From assembly GCA_038030265.1 (NCBI GenBank), contig CM075937.1, positions 35,630,198 to 35,694,197 of the forward strand: 64,000 bases of DNA. Reading direction: 5' to 3'. This DNA comes from Corythucha ciliata (taxonomy: Eukaryota; Arthropoda; Insecta; Hemiptera; Tingidae). Position 1 is the first letter of the stretch, and every line of letters begins with the position of its first letter. The notes beneath the pieces are model-generated. The model saw only the letters and a program-made list of their open reading frames with translations, made no database searches and was not told where the DNA came from. The position numbers and the translations under genes are program-made. Of this stretch, positions 43,501 through 56,345 are shown piece by piece.

Positions 43501-43850
43501 CTCACTCGTTTTTCCGGTTTTGTGTCAATAGGGCAGTGAGCACATATCATATCATCGTGTCATTTTAGCGCAATCGCTGAAGGGCCCCTACTGGTCATGT
43601 TAGTTCCGCAATAAGTCTTACAATGTTTTCACTGATTCTTTACAATTCTTGACAAAGCTCACTGCATTATATCTGTTTCACGTTCTTAGCTATAAAGATA
43701 GCCATAAAAAGTAGTGCACAAAAATGTGACTTAAAGCAAAAGAAGCGAGAAATCTTATAAACTATATTTAGGCCATGTTTTTGCGTACAAAGACTGAATG
43801 AAAATGAAATAAAGAATAGGTATTCTACTTTGTTCTAGACTAGAGCTAAG
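40524..43850. other. No gene seen
   Basis: Short ORFs on both strands at 41299-42561 show no domain or splice-consistent join. T-run near 40721-40738. AT-rich with no arrays. Confidence 0.35.
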
Positions 43851-43943
43851 AAAAAGTGCTACACCAAGTCACCAACACGTGTTTTCATGAATTAGGTACT
43901 TCTGAGATCTTCAATGAAAAAGCGTGTTGGCGTAGCACTTTTT
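43851..43943. repeat. Short inverted repeat
   Basis: AAAAAGTGCTACACCAA..AACACG and CGTGTTGGCGTAGCACTTTTT; 93 bp, arms about 30 bp. Possibly a very short MITE. Confidence 0.55.
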
Positions 43944-44120
43944 CTACATACCCGAACAAATGGAAAATACCTAAGCGAAGAAAATTCCCAGATAAATCAG
44001 CTGTAAAAACGAAGAAAAGCCTCACTTCAGAGGTCCAAGTTGAACCTTTCGTTTTAATTTTACGAATACGTATGACAAATCATTCATAAAGTGGTAGCAG
44101 TAGGAGCCTACTTCGTCAGT

Positions 44121-44296
44121 CTTCCCTCGTTATTGAGGTGCGCCAGTATAACGTCCCGGTTTCGGCTGCTCGCCATCTTCAGCATTGGGAATCACAGCTG
44201 AAACTGTTCTGCTCTGAGTTTCAGTTGTGACTCCAAAAACAGAAGATGGCGAACAGCCGAAAACGGTACGTTACTGACACGCCACAATGAGGGAAG
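44121..44296. mobile_element. Inverted-repeat element
   Basis: CTTCCCTCGTTATTGAGG...TTTCGGCTGCTCGCCATCTTC pairs with GAAGATGGCGAACAGCCGAAA...GAGGGAAG. Arms about 60-75 bp with an inner TTTCAGCTGTGA/TCACAGCTGAAA pairing. No ORF. Confidence 0.75.
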
Positions 44297-46166
44297 AATT
44301 ATAAAATAGGCGTCCATGGCTACAATTTTATGAAGGTTTTATACTTACTAACCCCGTTGTTTTGCTCTAGCCTTACCAATTAAGTAGGGGATTTCTTCCG
44401 CGTCTTTTGATTCAGGCATGCTCTTGTGCTGAAATCAAGAGAACCCCTAGGGGACAATAGTAGACGTTGGACCGAAAGGATGCTCCTACTAAACCTGCTC
44501 GGGGGCGTTCAAAATGTTGCTGGTGGACAGCTGGTTCAGTGTTACTCTCGGATATCAGGGACATCCCGTCACCTCTGACATGCATAATTCCACGAAGATC
44601 TCAACAACAGCTTCAGAAATTCATTTTAAACGCTTTCTTTGATTTGTAGCCATTCAATTATTTTCTCCTTTTTTTAATTCATTGAATGACTAGTTCCATT
44701 GGTTAACGACTGAGAGAGCGTCTATAGTTTTTACTCGGTTCCTTATAGAAGTCCTAACTCGCTTTCCTTCGAACTAATCGGAATTTTGCTCTTTAAAGAG
44801 TATCAAGAAAACGTATATAATTGCGTAACGAGCCTCCAAAGAGGGGATTCTCCGAGACAAGTTTTTTCTTCTTTAAGACCGTTATTCCTCTCCTTCGAGA
44901 ATTTAATATTTCAATGCCTTTTTTGCTGTGAACATGCGACCACATTCCAATATTGTTGTGACGCACAATGAACCTTCAGGTTCGAATCGCATCTTCGGTT
45001 TTTTTTCCTGGTCTACGTAGTAATAATGAGTTCAGTAGATGCTGTTTCGAAGTGAATGCCATTTACTAAACAAATTCTCCACTAACCCACTCTTCGCTTG
45101 CTACGGCCAGGGAGGATTGGCCCCGCCGTGCCAAGATTATTTTATTTTTCTCCCGAAACAAGTCTAGTCTCTTTAAGAAGAAAATTAGAAATAAAATGAA
45201 GGTCAATGGAGTTATTTTAATTATTAACTATTTCAAACCTCTAAAATTGTACGACTAACTCACATTCAACTTTTTTTAAAAACTCTGGTGACGCAATTGG
45301 CAAACACTAAACGGAAAACTAGGATATGACCAACTCCTTTATCGAACATGTTATTTACACTCGAAAAATAAACACCAAGCTCGAAGTTTTCTAGTAAAAT
45401 CATTGACGAAGAAGAAAGAAGTAGCGCGAAAAAAACAAAAATTACGTGAGTAACAGTATGTCCAATAATTTTGTAGAGCTTCCAAACGGAAAATTTCTAA
45501 AACACACGCAAGAACAAGCAAATCCCCGGCATAAAGTATGCTGTGCAAAGTAGAACGTAAAACAAATCTTTTGTCATTTAAAGAGGCGGAGTAGGCACGG
45601 GGTCGTGGAAAACCGGAAGATCCCGCTTGACATTTCATACGAATCGGGAATAGGTGAAATTAGGTTCTTCCCCCTTCCTCTGAAACTCTTCAAAAACTTT
45701 TAAATGAACGGCCTTGACGGTCGTTGAATCCTAATCAACAAGTGAGTCATTTTAGAATGATCCAAAGAGATAAAAATAAAAAAATTCCAAGAAGATGAAT
45801 CGTGCCGAATAATGCTTGCGTCAAGAATAATAAAAACTATAAATAAAATAGTTTTTGAATGTGGTTTACAATAGAAATTGTTAAATATGCCCTAATGTCG
45901 TAGCGGTGTTCATACTCAAGGTTTATCCAGACAAAGTAATGACAAACGTTTCATGTACTAAGCGTTTTGCGTCTCATAAGTGGGGTCACAATCGTTACAC
46001 TTATTTCAAAATGATTAACACACAATAGAAAATGCTTAAGCCATTAGGGCGAGAGACGAATAGTCCTAGTTGATTGTCTCAAAAACTTCGCTGAACATGA
46101 AACAACGCCATCTTGAACTTAAGCAGTGGATGTGGGTATTCTTAGAACTCACTATTCACTGGCAGA
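44297..46166. other. No gene seen
   Basis: No supportable coding sequence. GGTTCGAATCGC at 44980 resembles box B, but no tRNA fold is evident. Confidence 0.35.
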
Positions 46167-46525
46167 ATTATTTTCTCAAAGGAGAATCTCAATAAAACTG
46201 AAGGTTACTCCAAAATGTATTCACTTTAAAGCTGGATAAGCTACGCATTGGTGAACTCAATAACTTTTCACGCTAATCCACAAACCCCACCCCTTCCTCC
46301 TCAAACATGAATATTGAGTCTACAAGCGCATCGTTACAGATTCTGTACATACCTACTGTAATCTAATGCCACACGCCGCAATTCATGTTTGAGGAGGAGG
46401 GGTGGGGTTTGTGGATTAGCGTGAAAAGTTATTGAGTTCACCAATGCGTAGCTTATCCAGCTTTAAAGTGAATACATTTTGGGGTAACCTTTAGTTTTAT
46501 TGAGATTCTCCTTTGAGAAAATAAT
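46167..46525. mobile_element. Foldback element with ~145-bp arms
   Basis: Left arm from TTATTTTCTCAAAGGAGAAT to about 46312, right arm from about 46381 to 46525; loop about 70 bp. Arms are nearly identical, with few substitutions (for example CTCCAAAATG against CCCCAAAATG). Confidence 0.88.
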
Positions 46526-47459
46526 GTTGGTTTGCCTTGAAAAATAATTACCCCGATTGGCACCATTGTCAAGTCTGGATAGCATTCCGAAGAAAACAGA
46601 CATCAAACGCCATTGACACTCAAGGTGCTCAGTAGTGGGACACCTGTTGATACTATCGAGTCATAATGAAAAAGAAATATTCTCAACAAATAAAGTCTGC
46701 CTTTTCAAGTTGCCAGTCCAGTTCGAGTTTTATATTCACAAGTGCTCATGCCTAACTCTCTCTCTCAACTTCCTCTGGCATTTTTTCCTTTCTTTAACGT
46801 AACGCGTTCGAAGTTCGACGCCAGAGTTGACCCCAGGTGGCCAGTCCTTAAAAGGATCACACACTCTGGCTCGTAGTTTCACCAACGAGCGCTCTTATCA
46901 ATTCGCTTCAGTACAATCGCGGCCACCTTCAAGAGGGAGCTGGGGGAATCATACCCAATGTTCCACCATACCACACTACACCTTCACTTATAGCGTTTTC
47001 CATTTGCGCAAAATTCTGCATTTATCGTGGGTGGGGGGGGGGGGTAATCTGAAATACTTGATGTTTCCAAGAACTCCACACCCACGGTTTCTTTCGACCA
47101 TTCTGATTTTGTCTTGGAAATTTTGGAAACACGAAGGAACGAAAATCACCAATTTGGCTGAGTTAACGTCTCGCGTCCCTTTCCGCACACTCAAGTCCCA
47201 TCCCGTGCAGAATTTTCCGTACGCACCGCGGTACAAAAAAAACGTACCAAACAATATTCTTAAGATAGGAACATTGGAAATGTATGCGCCCCATGGAACA
47301 CCTGGGGGCGCAGTGACGGATATGAACATTCTTCTTGAGGAGGGCAAGACTCAATTACGCTGCATCTTAGTAATATTGAGAGTGGGGTGTACGTCTCATA
47401 GCCTTCCACTCATTCAGTGTTTCTCTGTCTCTCTTGGATAACAGCAAAATGCGCCTCTA
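46526..47459. other. No supported gene; one 204-codon ORF of unknown nature
   Basis: A + strand ORF at 46827-47441 starts with a valid ATG-like codon and is long for this AT-rich DNA, but its translation has no recognisable domain, and a minus-strand ORF of 119 codons overlaps it. A 12-bp G run lies inside. I regard it as chance or an old transposon remnant. Confidence 0.25.
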
Positions 47460-48215
47460 ATAAGTGAACCTTGAAAAATTTCTATACAGAAGGAGCTAAA
47501 CCCGCGAAATTGGTTTCCGAAAGAGACAGATCCGCGAAATATCGGATTAGTCCAATAAATTCAGCGAGTCAAACCTCAACGAGTTTTTTCTTCAAAGTCT
47601 AATTGGTTAAGTATTTGAATGAATCGACCCAACATCATTTTCATCATTTTCCTACACTGCAACACCATGAAATTGGAATTTAGAGGGCTGACCTTGCGAC
47701 TTTGCATATTTTAAAGGAGCCAGACCCGCGGAATTGTTTTTTTTGGGGAGCACTCCCCGCGATATTGGTTTTTCATAAGCAAACTCCGTGAAATTTCATT
47801 TTTTTTTTTTTTGAGTGGCCCAAACTAGCGAAATTTTGTTTTTAATAGGCAGGGCCTCGAAATCTTTATTTTATGAGCCAACGCCCAGGAAATTCTGATT
47901 TTACGCATGTACTTGGTGCGTCAACCTCGCAAAATTGGTTTTTAGGGAGTCAATCCTGAGAAATTGGTTTTTTGAATGAGTAAAACCCGCGTGGTTCTGT
48001 GAGAGCCCATAATCCGCAAGATTTAGGCGTTGAAATGGTCAACCCCATTTAAGGGATTTTTGAAAAGAGCGAACCCCACAAAATTACTCTTTAAAATGAG
48101 CCAACACCCAGGAACTTTGAGTTTTTAACGGGAGAAATCCGTGAAGTTGGCCTTTTGAGCAACCCCACGAAATTGGGTTTTCTTCTGACGGGCAAGATTC
48201 GTTCTTGACGCACCT
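47460..48215 (+). repeat. Degenerate tandem array S3
   Basis: Diverged units of about 40-50 bp with loose consensus CCCGCGAAATTGGTTTTT then GAGCNAAC. Third array family in the window. A looser relative spans about 55180-55640. Confidence 0.7.
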
Positions 48216-48424
48216 CAAAGAGGAAAGACCGACAATGAATAGGCTCCTATACGGCTACAACTTTGGCATGTACGCCATATTGCCTACGTCGCGGGCGTCA
48301 TCACCGTCCTTGTCACTCTTTCACTGTCAGTGGCGTGCGAGATAGGGGATAGGAAGGCGGACCATCCTGAGACGGGATCTGATATGGCTGTATCAGAGGG
48401 GCCCAGAAAAGTATGAAAAAAACG

Positions 48425-48600
48425 TAAAAATGACGATTTTTCGCGCCAGGAATTCAGAAAAATCGCTGATTCACGGCTAAAATGGAGTACATTAGCTAAT
48501 TTGCGGCTAAAATTGAGAAGAAGCGCTGAAGCATGGGAAAAACGCCAATTCACGGTTAAAATGGAGACAACGCCAAATCGCGGCTTCTGAATAGGTAACT
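48425..48600 (-). repeat. S1 units, reverse orientation
   Basis: Four or five units (AAAATCGCTGATTCACGG, AAATTGAGAAGAAGCGC, AAACGCCAATTCACGG). Confidence 0.6.
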
Positions 48601-48893
48601 CCAAGGGTGGGTGCGCTGGTGAAAGATTCACTCGGGGCGCCAAATCTCAGGCCGGCAACAAATACAAGGCTTCAGTTTCTACAATTCACAGTGCAGCACC
48701 GTACAGTTCTTAAATATCCCGTGCATGCACGGATGGGATTTTATAAAGCTCAAATCTCATCCCCCACATGCGCGGGACGTTCAAGAACTGAGTGAAACCG
48801 CACTGCGACCGAACCTCCGGACCGGGTTTTAAGTAGTGTACAGTGTACACCCAGTGTTTGATATAAAGGCCACAACGTGAGGACCATTCTTGG

Positions 48894-49018
48894 AATTGAG
48901 CACGAATGACGGACAAAATGAGCAAACGGTCTAGAACACCACGTGCAAATGAACTTGTTTCCTTTGAAAGTGGTGTTCTAGACCGTTTGCTCATTTTGTC
49001 CGTCATTCGTGCTCAATT
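48894..49018. repeat. Hairpin with 48-bp perfect or near-perfect arms
   Basis: AATTGAGCACGAATGACGG and GTCTAGAACACCAC on the left return exactly reversed on the right (GTGGTGTTCTAGAC, CATTCGTGCTCAATT); loop about 30 bp. No ORF. The near-identity of the arms suggests a recent origin. Confidence 0.85.
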
Positions 49019-49651
49019 TGCCGATCAGTGCGAACTTCAGTCATTTGGTGATGAAACCGTGTGGAGACCGGCGAGATAAGAACATGGTGGCAACCTCTCG
49101 TTCAATCTCACATGGTATACATGTACGGACAATCTTTATACCGACTTATTATTAATTTTATTAAATTTTACACGGTTACTTCCGGTTAGATTGAAAAGTA
49201 GTACTTTTTGATGTCCTTTCAGGTTCTCAAAAGTGTACGAAGGACATTGAGTCCTACATACACGAGAGTACACGCGTATACGTCTGGCCACCGTACTTAT
49301 TCGAGACGTGGAATATTTGCCACCAAGTTAGTTCACATCAAATAGAGACTCAATGTTCTGTTGTTTTTTCACTTTTCCTGCGTTCGGGTTTTGTTTAATT
49401 TCGTCTATCGTTTATCATTCAGTGTTCGAGAATTTGGTACCTACTTTACGGCAGAATAAATGGGAGTGCACCACTCCCATTTAAAGCGACTCTCGGTCCT
49501 CGCTTGTACGTCTTTCCAGAAATGCCATCGTAAGCCTCTGGCTCCTCAGCCGTTAATACGCTTTTCGGATTGACTAATAAAAAGTAAGAATACCGGAAAC
49601 TTAACTCTTCACAGCGTACCGTCATATTCTCTCTTGCCCTAACCAGTACAT
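49019..49651. other. No gene seen
   Basis: No coding or repeat evidence. Confidence 0.35.
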
Positions 49652-49871
49652 TATAGCCCGTCAAGAAGAACATGAACCCGCGGCCAGCCCTCTCTCATTC
49701 GATTACTTGCAACTTATCTTCTCTCTACTTTCATTGCCGAATTGGTTGTCCCACTGTTCACCAAAGATAAGCGTTATTATCAAGCTGAAGTTCCATGGAG
49801 GGGGTAAGGAATAATAGCTAGAGGGGCTGATCACAGGAGGGCGAGGTCCACGTTTAACTTGACGGGCTATA
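49652..49871. mobile_element. MITE with TATAGCCCGTCAAG ends
   Basis: Inverted ends TATAGCCCGTCAAG (49652) and CTTGACGGGCTATA (to 49871). The right end with its neighbour GTCCACGTTTAACTTGACG recurs at 18008-18035 beside the LINE fragment. Confidence 0.65.
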
Positions 49872-52800
49872 CAACAGATCACATTCCTGTTATCACTCTC
49901 CCCAAAACACATTGGCATCATGTACTGCCCGTTTGAAGAGAAATACAGCAAGTTGGTTGTACGAAACACTTGTGATGCATTTCTAAAGGTATAAGGCTCC
50001 CGCAAAGATGTACCCGTGTTTCGTAAGCGCGAAACACCCCGCGTATTCAGGGATTGTCAATTAAAATTCGATGAGACCGTCACCACATTAAACTTCCTTC
50101 AATACAAGGGTTTTTTTTGTGGCACTAAAAAACACTTTTCAGACGTTGTTCCTTTTAGTATCAAGATATTGATAAGGATAACTATAGGCTGACGACCCTC
50201 AAAACAAAACAATAACAATATAAAAGGATTTTTCAATAACTGAAATAATCAATTATTAGATTAAGTCAGTGCTATGCGAAGTGATTTCAAAGTAATCTAG
50301 TAATTTTGGACGGTGTTGGCGGAGAAGGAAATGAATAAAATCGAAGTAATAAATCAAGTGGATGTGGAATGGGGAACCAAGGTACTGCTCTCTTCAACAC
50401 GATGCAGTATCATGTCCTATACTACCAACGCTCTCCTTAATATCAGAAAATTTCTTCCCAACGAAATTACCCCTGCGTGCTACACGGGCACCAAAAGACG
50501 ATCTCTACTATAGAGGATTCTCCCAAGTGAAATCAATTTCATAAAAATAAAATAAAAGAACTTCGATCCCGTGAAAGATGAAAAACTAAACCGCAAACAT
50601 ACCTCAATGAACGGGTTCAAACAATAAAGAGGTACTTAGCAGTAGCAACCCGCGGGCACGTAACGGAAAAAAATGAATGAATAAAATGATAAAATAAGAA
50701 GAAAAATATCAAATTAGAAATGAAGGGAACGGTAACTAGGATCAACTGTGAAGAAATCTTCAAACCCTATTGACACCGCAATATGAATATTATCCCCTGT
50801 CCTTCCATTTCATACAATCTGTTCACCCATTATTATCGCTTTCTCTTCAATCTTTTTAATCGCCTGGCTCCAAATTATTGCATCACATTTTGCCGTTTGT
50901 GCGTTTCAGTGTAAAAAGTAAGAGAGAAAATCCTTACAAAATTGACTTTTCATAACGTCGATTTTTTCGAATGAAGGAGTCGCCTTCTTTTATACCAGAT
51001 TTAACGGTTAACGGTTAAGTAATTTTCTCGTTTAAAGTATTGTGCTCATGATAGAACCCTAGCTAAATGCAATACGCTTTTCCTGTACGTAAAAGTATCT
51101 AATTAAATCAATTTCCCACTTAGCACCCAGCAGTTGGACGTTTCAACTTCATAGGTCCTTCAGACAATTATCGAGTTATGCATTCAAGAGAGTGATAATA
51201 TGGAATTTTGCGGCACAACGTTGACAGAAATCTGCGTCACACGGTGCGTTGAACTTTTATGATTCTACTTCAAAAGAAAACCTTGTAGACGCTTGTTACG
51301 CGATAAACGGACGAAATTTGTGACAGAGGGGCTCGAAAATAAGGATGAGCAATTTCAGGGGTATGCAGGGTAACCTCGTGGAAAGTTTTGTTTTTAACAA
51401 GTATGCGAGGATTAGCGAGCCTGCTTTGGAAAATACGAAACTCGTGTAATTAACCGTCAATATTTTGGAAAGCGAGAAAAAATTATTTCCTAATGAGATG
51501 CATTATAAATTAATTAATTGAGAGTCCTGGGAAAAGTAATAATTTCAGTAAAGAAAGATGAAATCAATTAAGCCAAAAAGAACCCAATTAGTGAATTTTT
51601 ATTCTTACTTTCGATGTACTGACTGTCTCTGGAGCGATATCCCAAGCACTCTTCGTTCGTCGAGGAACTGTCTGAGGGTTCGATGCAAATTTTTTCTTGA
51701 TAGGTCGACTTAACGAAGCGAACCATCCAGTGGATAACGCACGCCTCGAAAGACTAGGGGGAGGCATTCTAATAAGCGTCTTTATTTTTCAAATATTTGA
51801 TCCCTTGGATGAAATAAACATCTCGCGAATACGCCAACTTACGAAAAAACTACACGACACTCCAAAACATAATCCACAACACCAACTGTACACTAACGAG
51901 AGTGTGGCACTCGACTGCGGAGTGCGGATGTCGAAGACGGGAAGCGCGAACCAAACAAAACCAAAAGGAGGGGCTCTCCTTCTCAAAGCTTGTAGCATGG
52001 ATGGGTCGGAGGGTGGGGTTACTAATTATTTCCTTATACATCATTCTTCTGATATCAATCGAAAATGAAATGCACTAAAAAAATGTATGTACCGGGGCCA
52101 GGGGGCCTCACCCGTTTCGAATTGCTACTTGCCTAAGTCACCGAAACAAAGAAAACACAGATTGACTTAAATTATAATTTACGATTTATAAAACGCTTCA
52201 GAGTTTGGATAAATTCTTATGGAAGTCTATATGTAGTTGTATAGAACGTTCTATAAATTATGACCCAAAATATTCAAACCGATAAGTGTGTTTATCGGGG
52301 TTTGAAGTTTCCATAATCTCAAAACAAGTAAACGCACCTATAATCGAGAATGACGAAAAAGTCAAGCCTCAACCGGACGATTCGATCCGACCATTATTTC
52401 ACATTTTCACCGGCTCCTTCCCATAGACAGAAGTTATTAAAAATTAGTCTGCCGCAGGCGTTGAACTTTGAACAATGGGGTGAAACAATTTAATTAGTTT
52501 GCCCCCAAAAACTTTATTCATGACTCCTATTTTCCAACACGATCTAATATATTTCGTTCATAGCTCTCAGTACACCATTAATGCAGAATTGATGACACCC
52601 CTCTCCGCCCTTTCAATCGTCAACAAAAAGGAAAAGAAGATTAAGACGGATGAGAGTTGGAAAAGAGGTTATTACGTTGACGAACAGATGTAAGATGCAG
52701 CGATAAGTCTACCAGCTTGCACTTGACCTCTTCCATTTCTCCTACACTTGGTACCTACTTGACACAACATCTTTAGCATGCAACTCCTGCCCAGAAAGGA

Positions 52801-53271
52801 AGAAGAAAATAGTCACGTACCTATCCTACGTACAACCAAGACTACATACATTTACTACACACATATTACATACAATTTCCAAAGAAAGGTGTCTGTTACT
52901 CTGTTCGAACAATAATTAATCTATCAAATATATTTTATACCATGCGTAGCTATCGATGTCGGTCACGTTTGAAATAATAAAACAGGGCTATAAATAAATA
53001 AGCCAACAGTTCACTAGTTCCGTTCACGGCTCAATTGCCTGGTGGAGAGATTGGTGAGAGACAGGGGCCAGGGCCAGGAAAGCCTGCGAGGCCGAAACGG
53101 AGAATGGACTTCAGGGTGCATTAATCTGATGAGCGGATAATCGTAATTAAGTGCATACTATTCGTATAGTCCTACTATAAATCTATGTATTAATAATGTG
53201 TAGAATGCCTAATTTTAATTCCTTATTATAAGATTTTTCTCTTCCTATTGTTGCAGTTATTATTATTTTTT
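49872..53271. other. No gene seen
   Basis: About 3.4 kb of AT-rich DNA. The 123-codon ORF at 51697-52068 has no recognisable motif. An AAATGAAATGCACT word at 52063-52076 matches the end of the AGTGCATTTCATT family but stands alone. Confidence 0.35.
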
Positions 53272-53275
53272 TTAA

Positions 53276-54536
53276 CCCTTTGTGGGCCGTACTTTTTTGG
53301 GTGACTTTTTCACTCCGACTGTTTTATTTTCATGATAAAGGACCTCCTAAAAGATGTTCTACCCAATCATGAAAAAATTCCCGTGATTAGTTTTCCGGGA
53401 AAAGCACGGGACAAATGTGTCCCAATCGACCTTAAAGGTAAAAGTAACGTTTTACATAAAATCATGAAATTTATGAAACAAATGGTTGTTATACACCTAA
53501 AAAACTCGTAATAGAGTCTTCTAGCGAGAAATTTTTGTCCAGCATTGAAACTTGACTCAAAATTTCCTATGAAATTCAAAATTTCCTAATCTTCGGGAGG
53601 GGAGGGGCGTGATTGCAAAGTGGTGGGAAGTTTGAAAAAATGCCTAAATTTGAGATTTTTGAAATACATTGACACAATGGTGTTTCATGGCCTAGATTTT
53701 AACACTGCGTCGAATGAGACTAAAGCCAGGTCGCTAGCACCAATAGTTTCTGAGTTATGACCGAATTTGTACCTGAAAAACATGTTTTTTTGGGACAGAA
53801 ATCGCAATTTCTATGTACCTTCTGGCGTCCCAAAAACTTAATAAATTCTTAGGAGAGGTAAGCGAAACGGCCATGTATATAACTAGTGAATTAAATGGAA
53901 CATAATCCTGGTCGCTATCATTGATACTTTTCGATTTATGCCAAAATTGGTTCCCATGAACGACATTGTCCATATTTTTGCTTCCATGTTACTGAAGAGA
54001 AAGACGATATTGTGTTGTACGTGTCGACCGTGAGAGGGCTATCAATTTCGGGCCCTGTTGAGTTGTTGAGGTACTAGCATATTTCCTTGAAGCCAGGACC
54101 TTTATTTTTGGGTGAAATGTGGGTATCCAAGACTGGTACAACATTTACCTTTGAGGTCAATTGGGACACGGGTGTCCCATGAGATTGAAGGTCGTGGGAA
54201 ACAACCATAATTTGTTTTATTATTTTTATTACCAGTGCTTTCCCGCTGCACAAAGGCTCTGGCTTAGAAATTTTAAGATTTGATGGTATTTCGATCAATA
54301 ATTGCGGATTCGGATTGGTAGCGCGGTTTCGGAAAAAATACAGGCAGTGAAAAATAACATGTTTTCCATGTTAGGGATCGACAGTATATGCCGATTTGTC
54401 ACATTTGGAGGATATTTACATCCCTTAACTCAAAGTTAGCGCTAATTAATTAGTAAAACTTTGACTTTAAGTGATAAAAATATATTTTCGAAAGGCAATG
54501 TTCATGGGACATATACGTCCAATCGTCCTCAAAGGG
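53276..54536. mobile_element. piggyBac-like element with TTAA target sites
   Basis: Flanked on both sides by TTAA (53272-53275 and 54537-54540), with ends CCCTTTGTGGGCC and, reversed, CCCTTTGAGGACG. A CCC/GGG end directly against a duplicated TTAA is the piggyBac signature. Inside, GGGACAAATGTGTCCCAATCG (in part) near 53410 and a similar reversed stretch near 54165 form subterminal inverted repeats. Three short minus-strand ORFs show no piggyBac transposase motif, so this 1.26-kb element is non-autonomous or heavily decayed. Confidence 0.75.
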
Positions 54537-54686
54537 TTAACTGAGCTGGGTTTGGTCAAGAACGAGATCTGAGAGGGACGCTCGGAGGGTGAATACAACT
54601 TTACAAGCCTTGAACGAAAAACATGTACCCATATACCTACTGACAGCAATTTCACACATCGTTTTTGCCTCCATTTCCCTGAAGAA

Positions 54687-54688
<2 letters not shown>

Positions 54689-54763
<75 letters not shown>

Positions 54764-54768
54764 AAAAA
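54689..54768. repeat. Poly(A) tract of about 52 with (GAA)n
   Basis: An uninterrupted A-run (54689-54740) followed by about seven GAA and more A. The 93-codon minus-strand ORF over it is a poly-Phe artefact. It could be the tail of a retroposed sequence reading on the + strand, but the DNA before it resembles parts of the piggyBac-like element rather than a known LINE or SINE. Confidence 0.85.
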
Positions 54769-55179
54769 GCGGAGCAAATTTTACACAGGGGTTTATTATT
54801 TATAAATGTAGCTTGCAATTACATGAAAATCGACACCCCACACCCCCTATGACCTCAAAACCTTTGAAAATTCCCATTTTGGACACGCTTTTGGCCCATA
54901 AAATCCCAGGGAGTTAGTTGATCAAACTGATCAGATGTTAGGACCGAACGGCGAAAGAACGTGTTTTTTCGATCAATCCTAGGGCAAGATATGACCCGGA
55001 CAGCGTACGGCGGACAGACATTTCAGAAATCGAATCTAGACGTGTTAAAACGTACACAGAAAAATTTTTAGGGTGGTTGTAAACATTTTTTCCTGCCCGA
55101 AAACATAGGTCTATTATTCAGAATGAATAATACACCAAGAAAAAAAAACTGGAAATTCGGACCCCAATTCAGAGCATTC
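54769..55179. other. No gene seen
   Basis: AT-rich DNA without ORF or array. Confidence 0.3.
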
Positions 55180-55640
55180 GACCGAAAAACCTCAAATTGG
55201 GGGATTTTTACGCTTTATCAAAAACCAGATTTAACGGCTTTATAGCTCCTTCCAAAATCAATGTCGCTGGTTTCATCAGTAGGAAAAACTAATTTGGCAC
55301 CTTCAAAACCATAAAATTTGCGATTTTGACTCTTTCAAACTCTTGTCTATCCGCGGATGTTTCCTCTTCCATGACTCATTGTCATCGATTTGGTTTCATT
55401 AAAACACAATTTCACAGATTTTAACGATTACTAACCATAATTTCGGGTATTTTTGCTCTCACAACATGAATTTCGTGGATTAACTATTTCTAGGATCAGT
55501 TTCGCAGACTTGACTCGTTCGAAAAACTAACGTGACCCTTTCAATACCAAATCAACGGATTTTGCTGAATCAAAAACTGAAATGTCATACTTTTTTATCT
55601 TAAAACTCCCAGTTTCGTGGACACGGAATTGTCTCGTCTT
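55180..55640. repeat. Loose array related to S3
   Basis: Irregular repetition of AAATTTGCGATTTTGACTCTTTC / CAACGGATTTTGCTGAATC-type words (each shown in part) with a period of about 40-50 bp; strongly diverged. Confidence 0.45.
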
Positions 55641-55942
55641 TAAACCTAAGGCGATAGGGGCGATCACCCAGGTTTTAAGCGCCTGGTTTTAGGTAGAATG
55701 TTCTGGATTCTGGGGCCGAATTCCCTATTTTTTTTTTTTTTTGTTTTAATCAAATCGCTAACACCAAAGTCACCCATGTTCTTGAGCAGATATCAGACAC
55801 TGCAATACAAAATCCAGTTTTTGGGAAACAGAGACAGTGGACTTTCAGGCAATTTTTTTAATAAGAAAATTAAGAAATTAGGTGAATAGGATAAGTGTGG
55901 GGAGAGGGGAGGGTGAGAACACATTCCGAGAGATCCCTTATG

Positions 55943-56076
55943 ACCGTATTCAGAGTCTTTCCTTGTCGGAGCCTTAACTTAAGTTGTGCAAAAATCATAC
56001 GGTTTATTAAAATGCATCACCCGTTTTGAAGCACTTTGAGGCGGCCTTAAAGTTAAGGAAGGTCTCTGAATACGGC
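55943..56076. mobile_element. MITE with CCGTATTCAGAG ends
   Basis: CCGTATTCAGAGTCTTTCCTT and the reversed AAGGTCTCTGAATACGG, plus CTTAACTTAAG / CTTAAAGTTAAG inside; 134 bp. Related by end sequence to 24454-24562. Confidence 0.7.
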
Positions 56077-56159
56077 CATGATTTTTTTTTTGTCCATAAG
56101 CCTCTAAGTCTCTAAATACACAAGGAAGTTATATTTTTAACGCAGCATTAAATTATGGT

Positions 56160-56345
56160 TTTTAGCCACGAAGTCACCTACAGAATCTGCGAATGAGCTT
56201 TTTTTAAATTTTAGCCACGAATTAGCGATTTTTTCAACTTTATCCGTGAATTAGGACTGTTCCCCAATAATTTTATCCACGAACTAGCTTTTTTTCTCAA
56301 TTCTAGCCAGGAAGTATCGCTTTTTTGAAACTTAGGCGCGTACTT
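56160..56345 (+). repeat. S1 units, forward orientation
   Basis: Five diverged units (TTTTAGCCACGAATTAGCG, TTTATCCGTGAATTAGG, TTTTATCCACGAACTAGC). Confidence 0.65.

Noticed and set aside
46827..47441. 204-codon ORF, the longest in the window
   Set aside because: No domain, no splice partner, an overlapping long ORF on the other strand and an internal poly-G run; length alone is not evidence.
51697..52068. 123-codon ORF
   Set aside because: No recognisable motif; composition like chance ORFs; no supporting splice sites.
54537..54818. Poly-Phe ORF
   Set aside because: Translation of a poly(T)/poly(A) tract.
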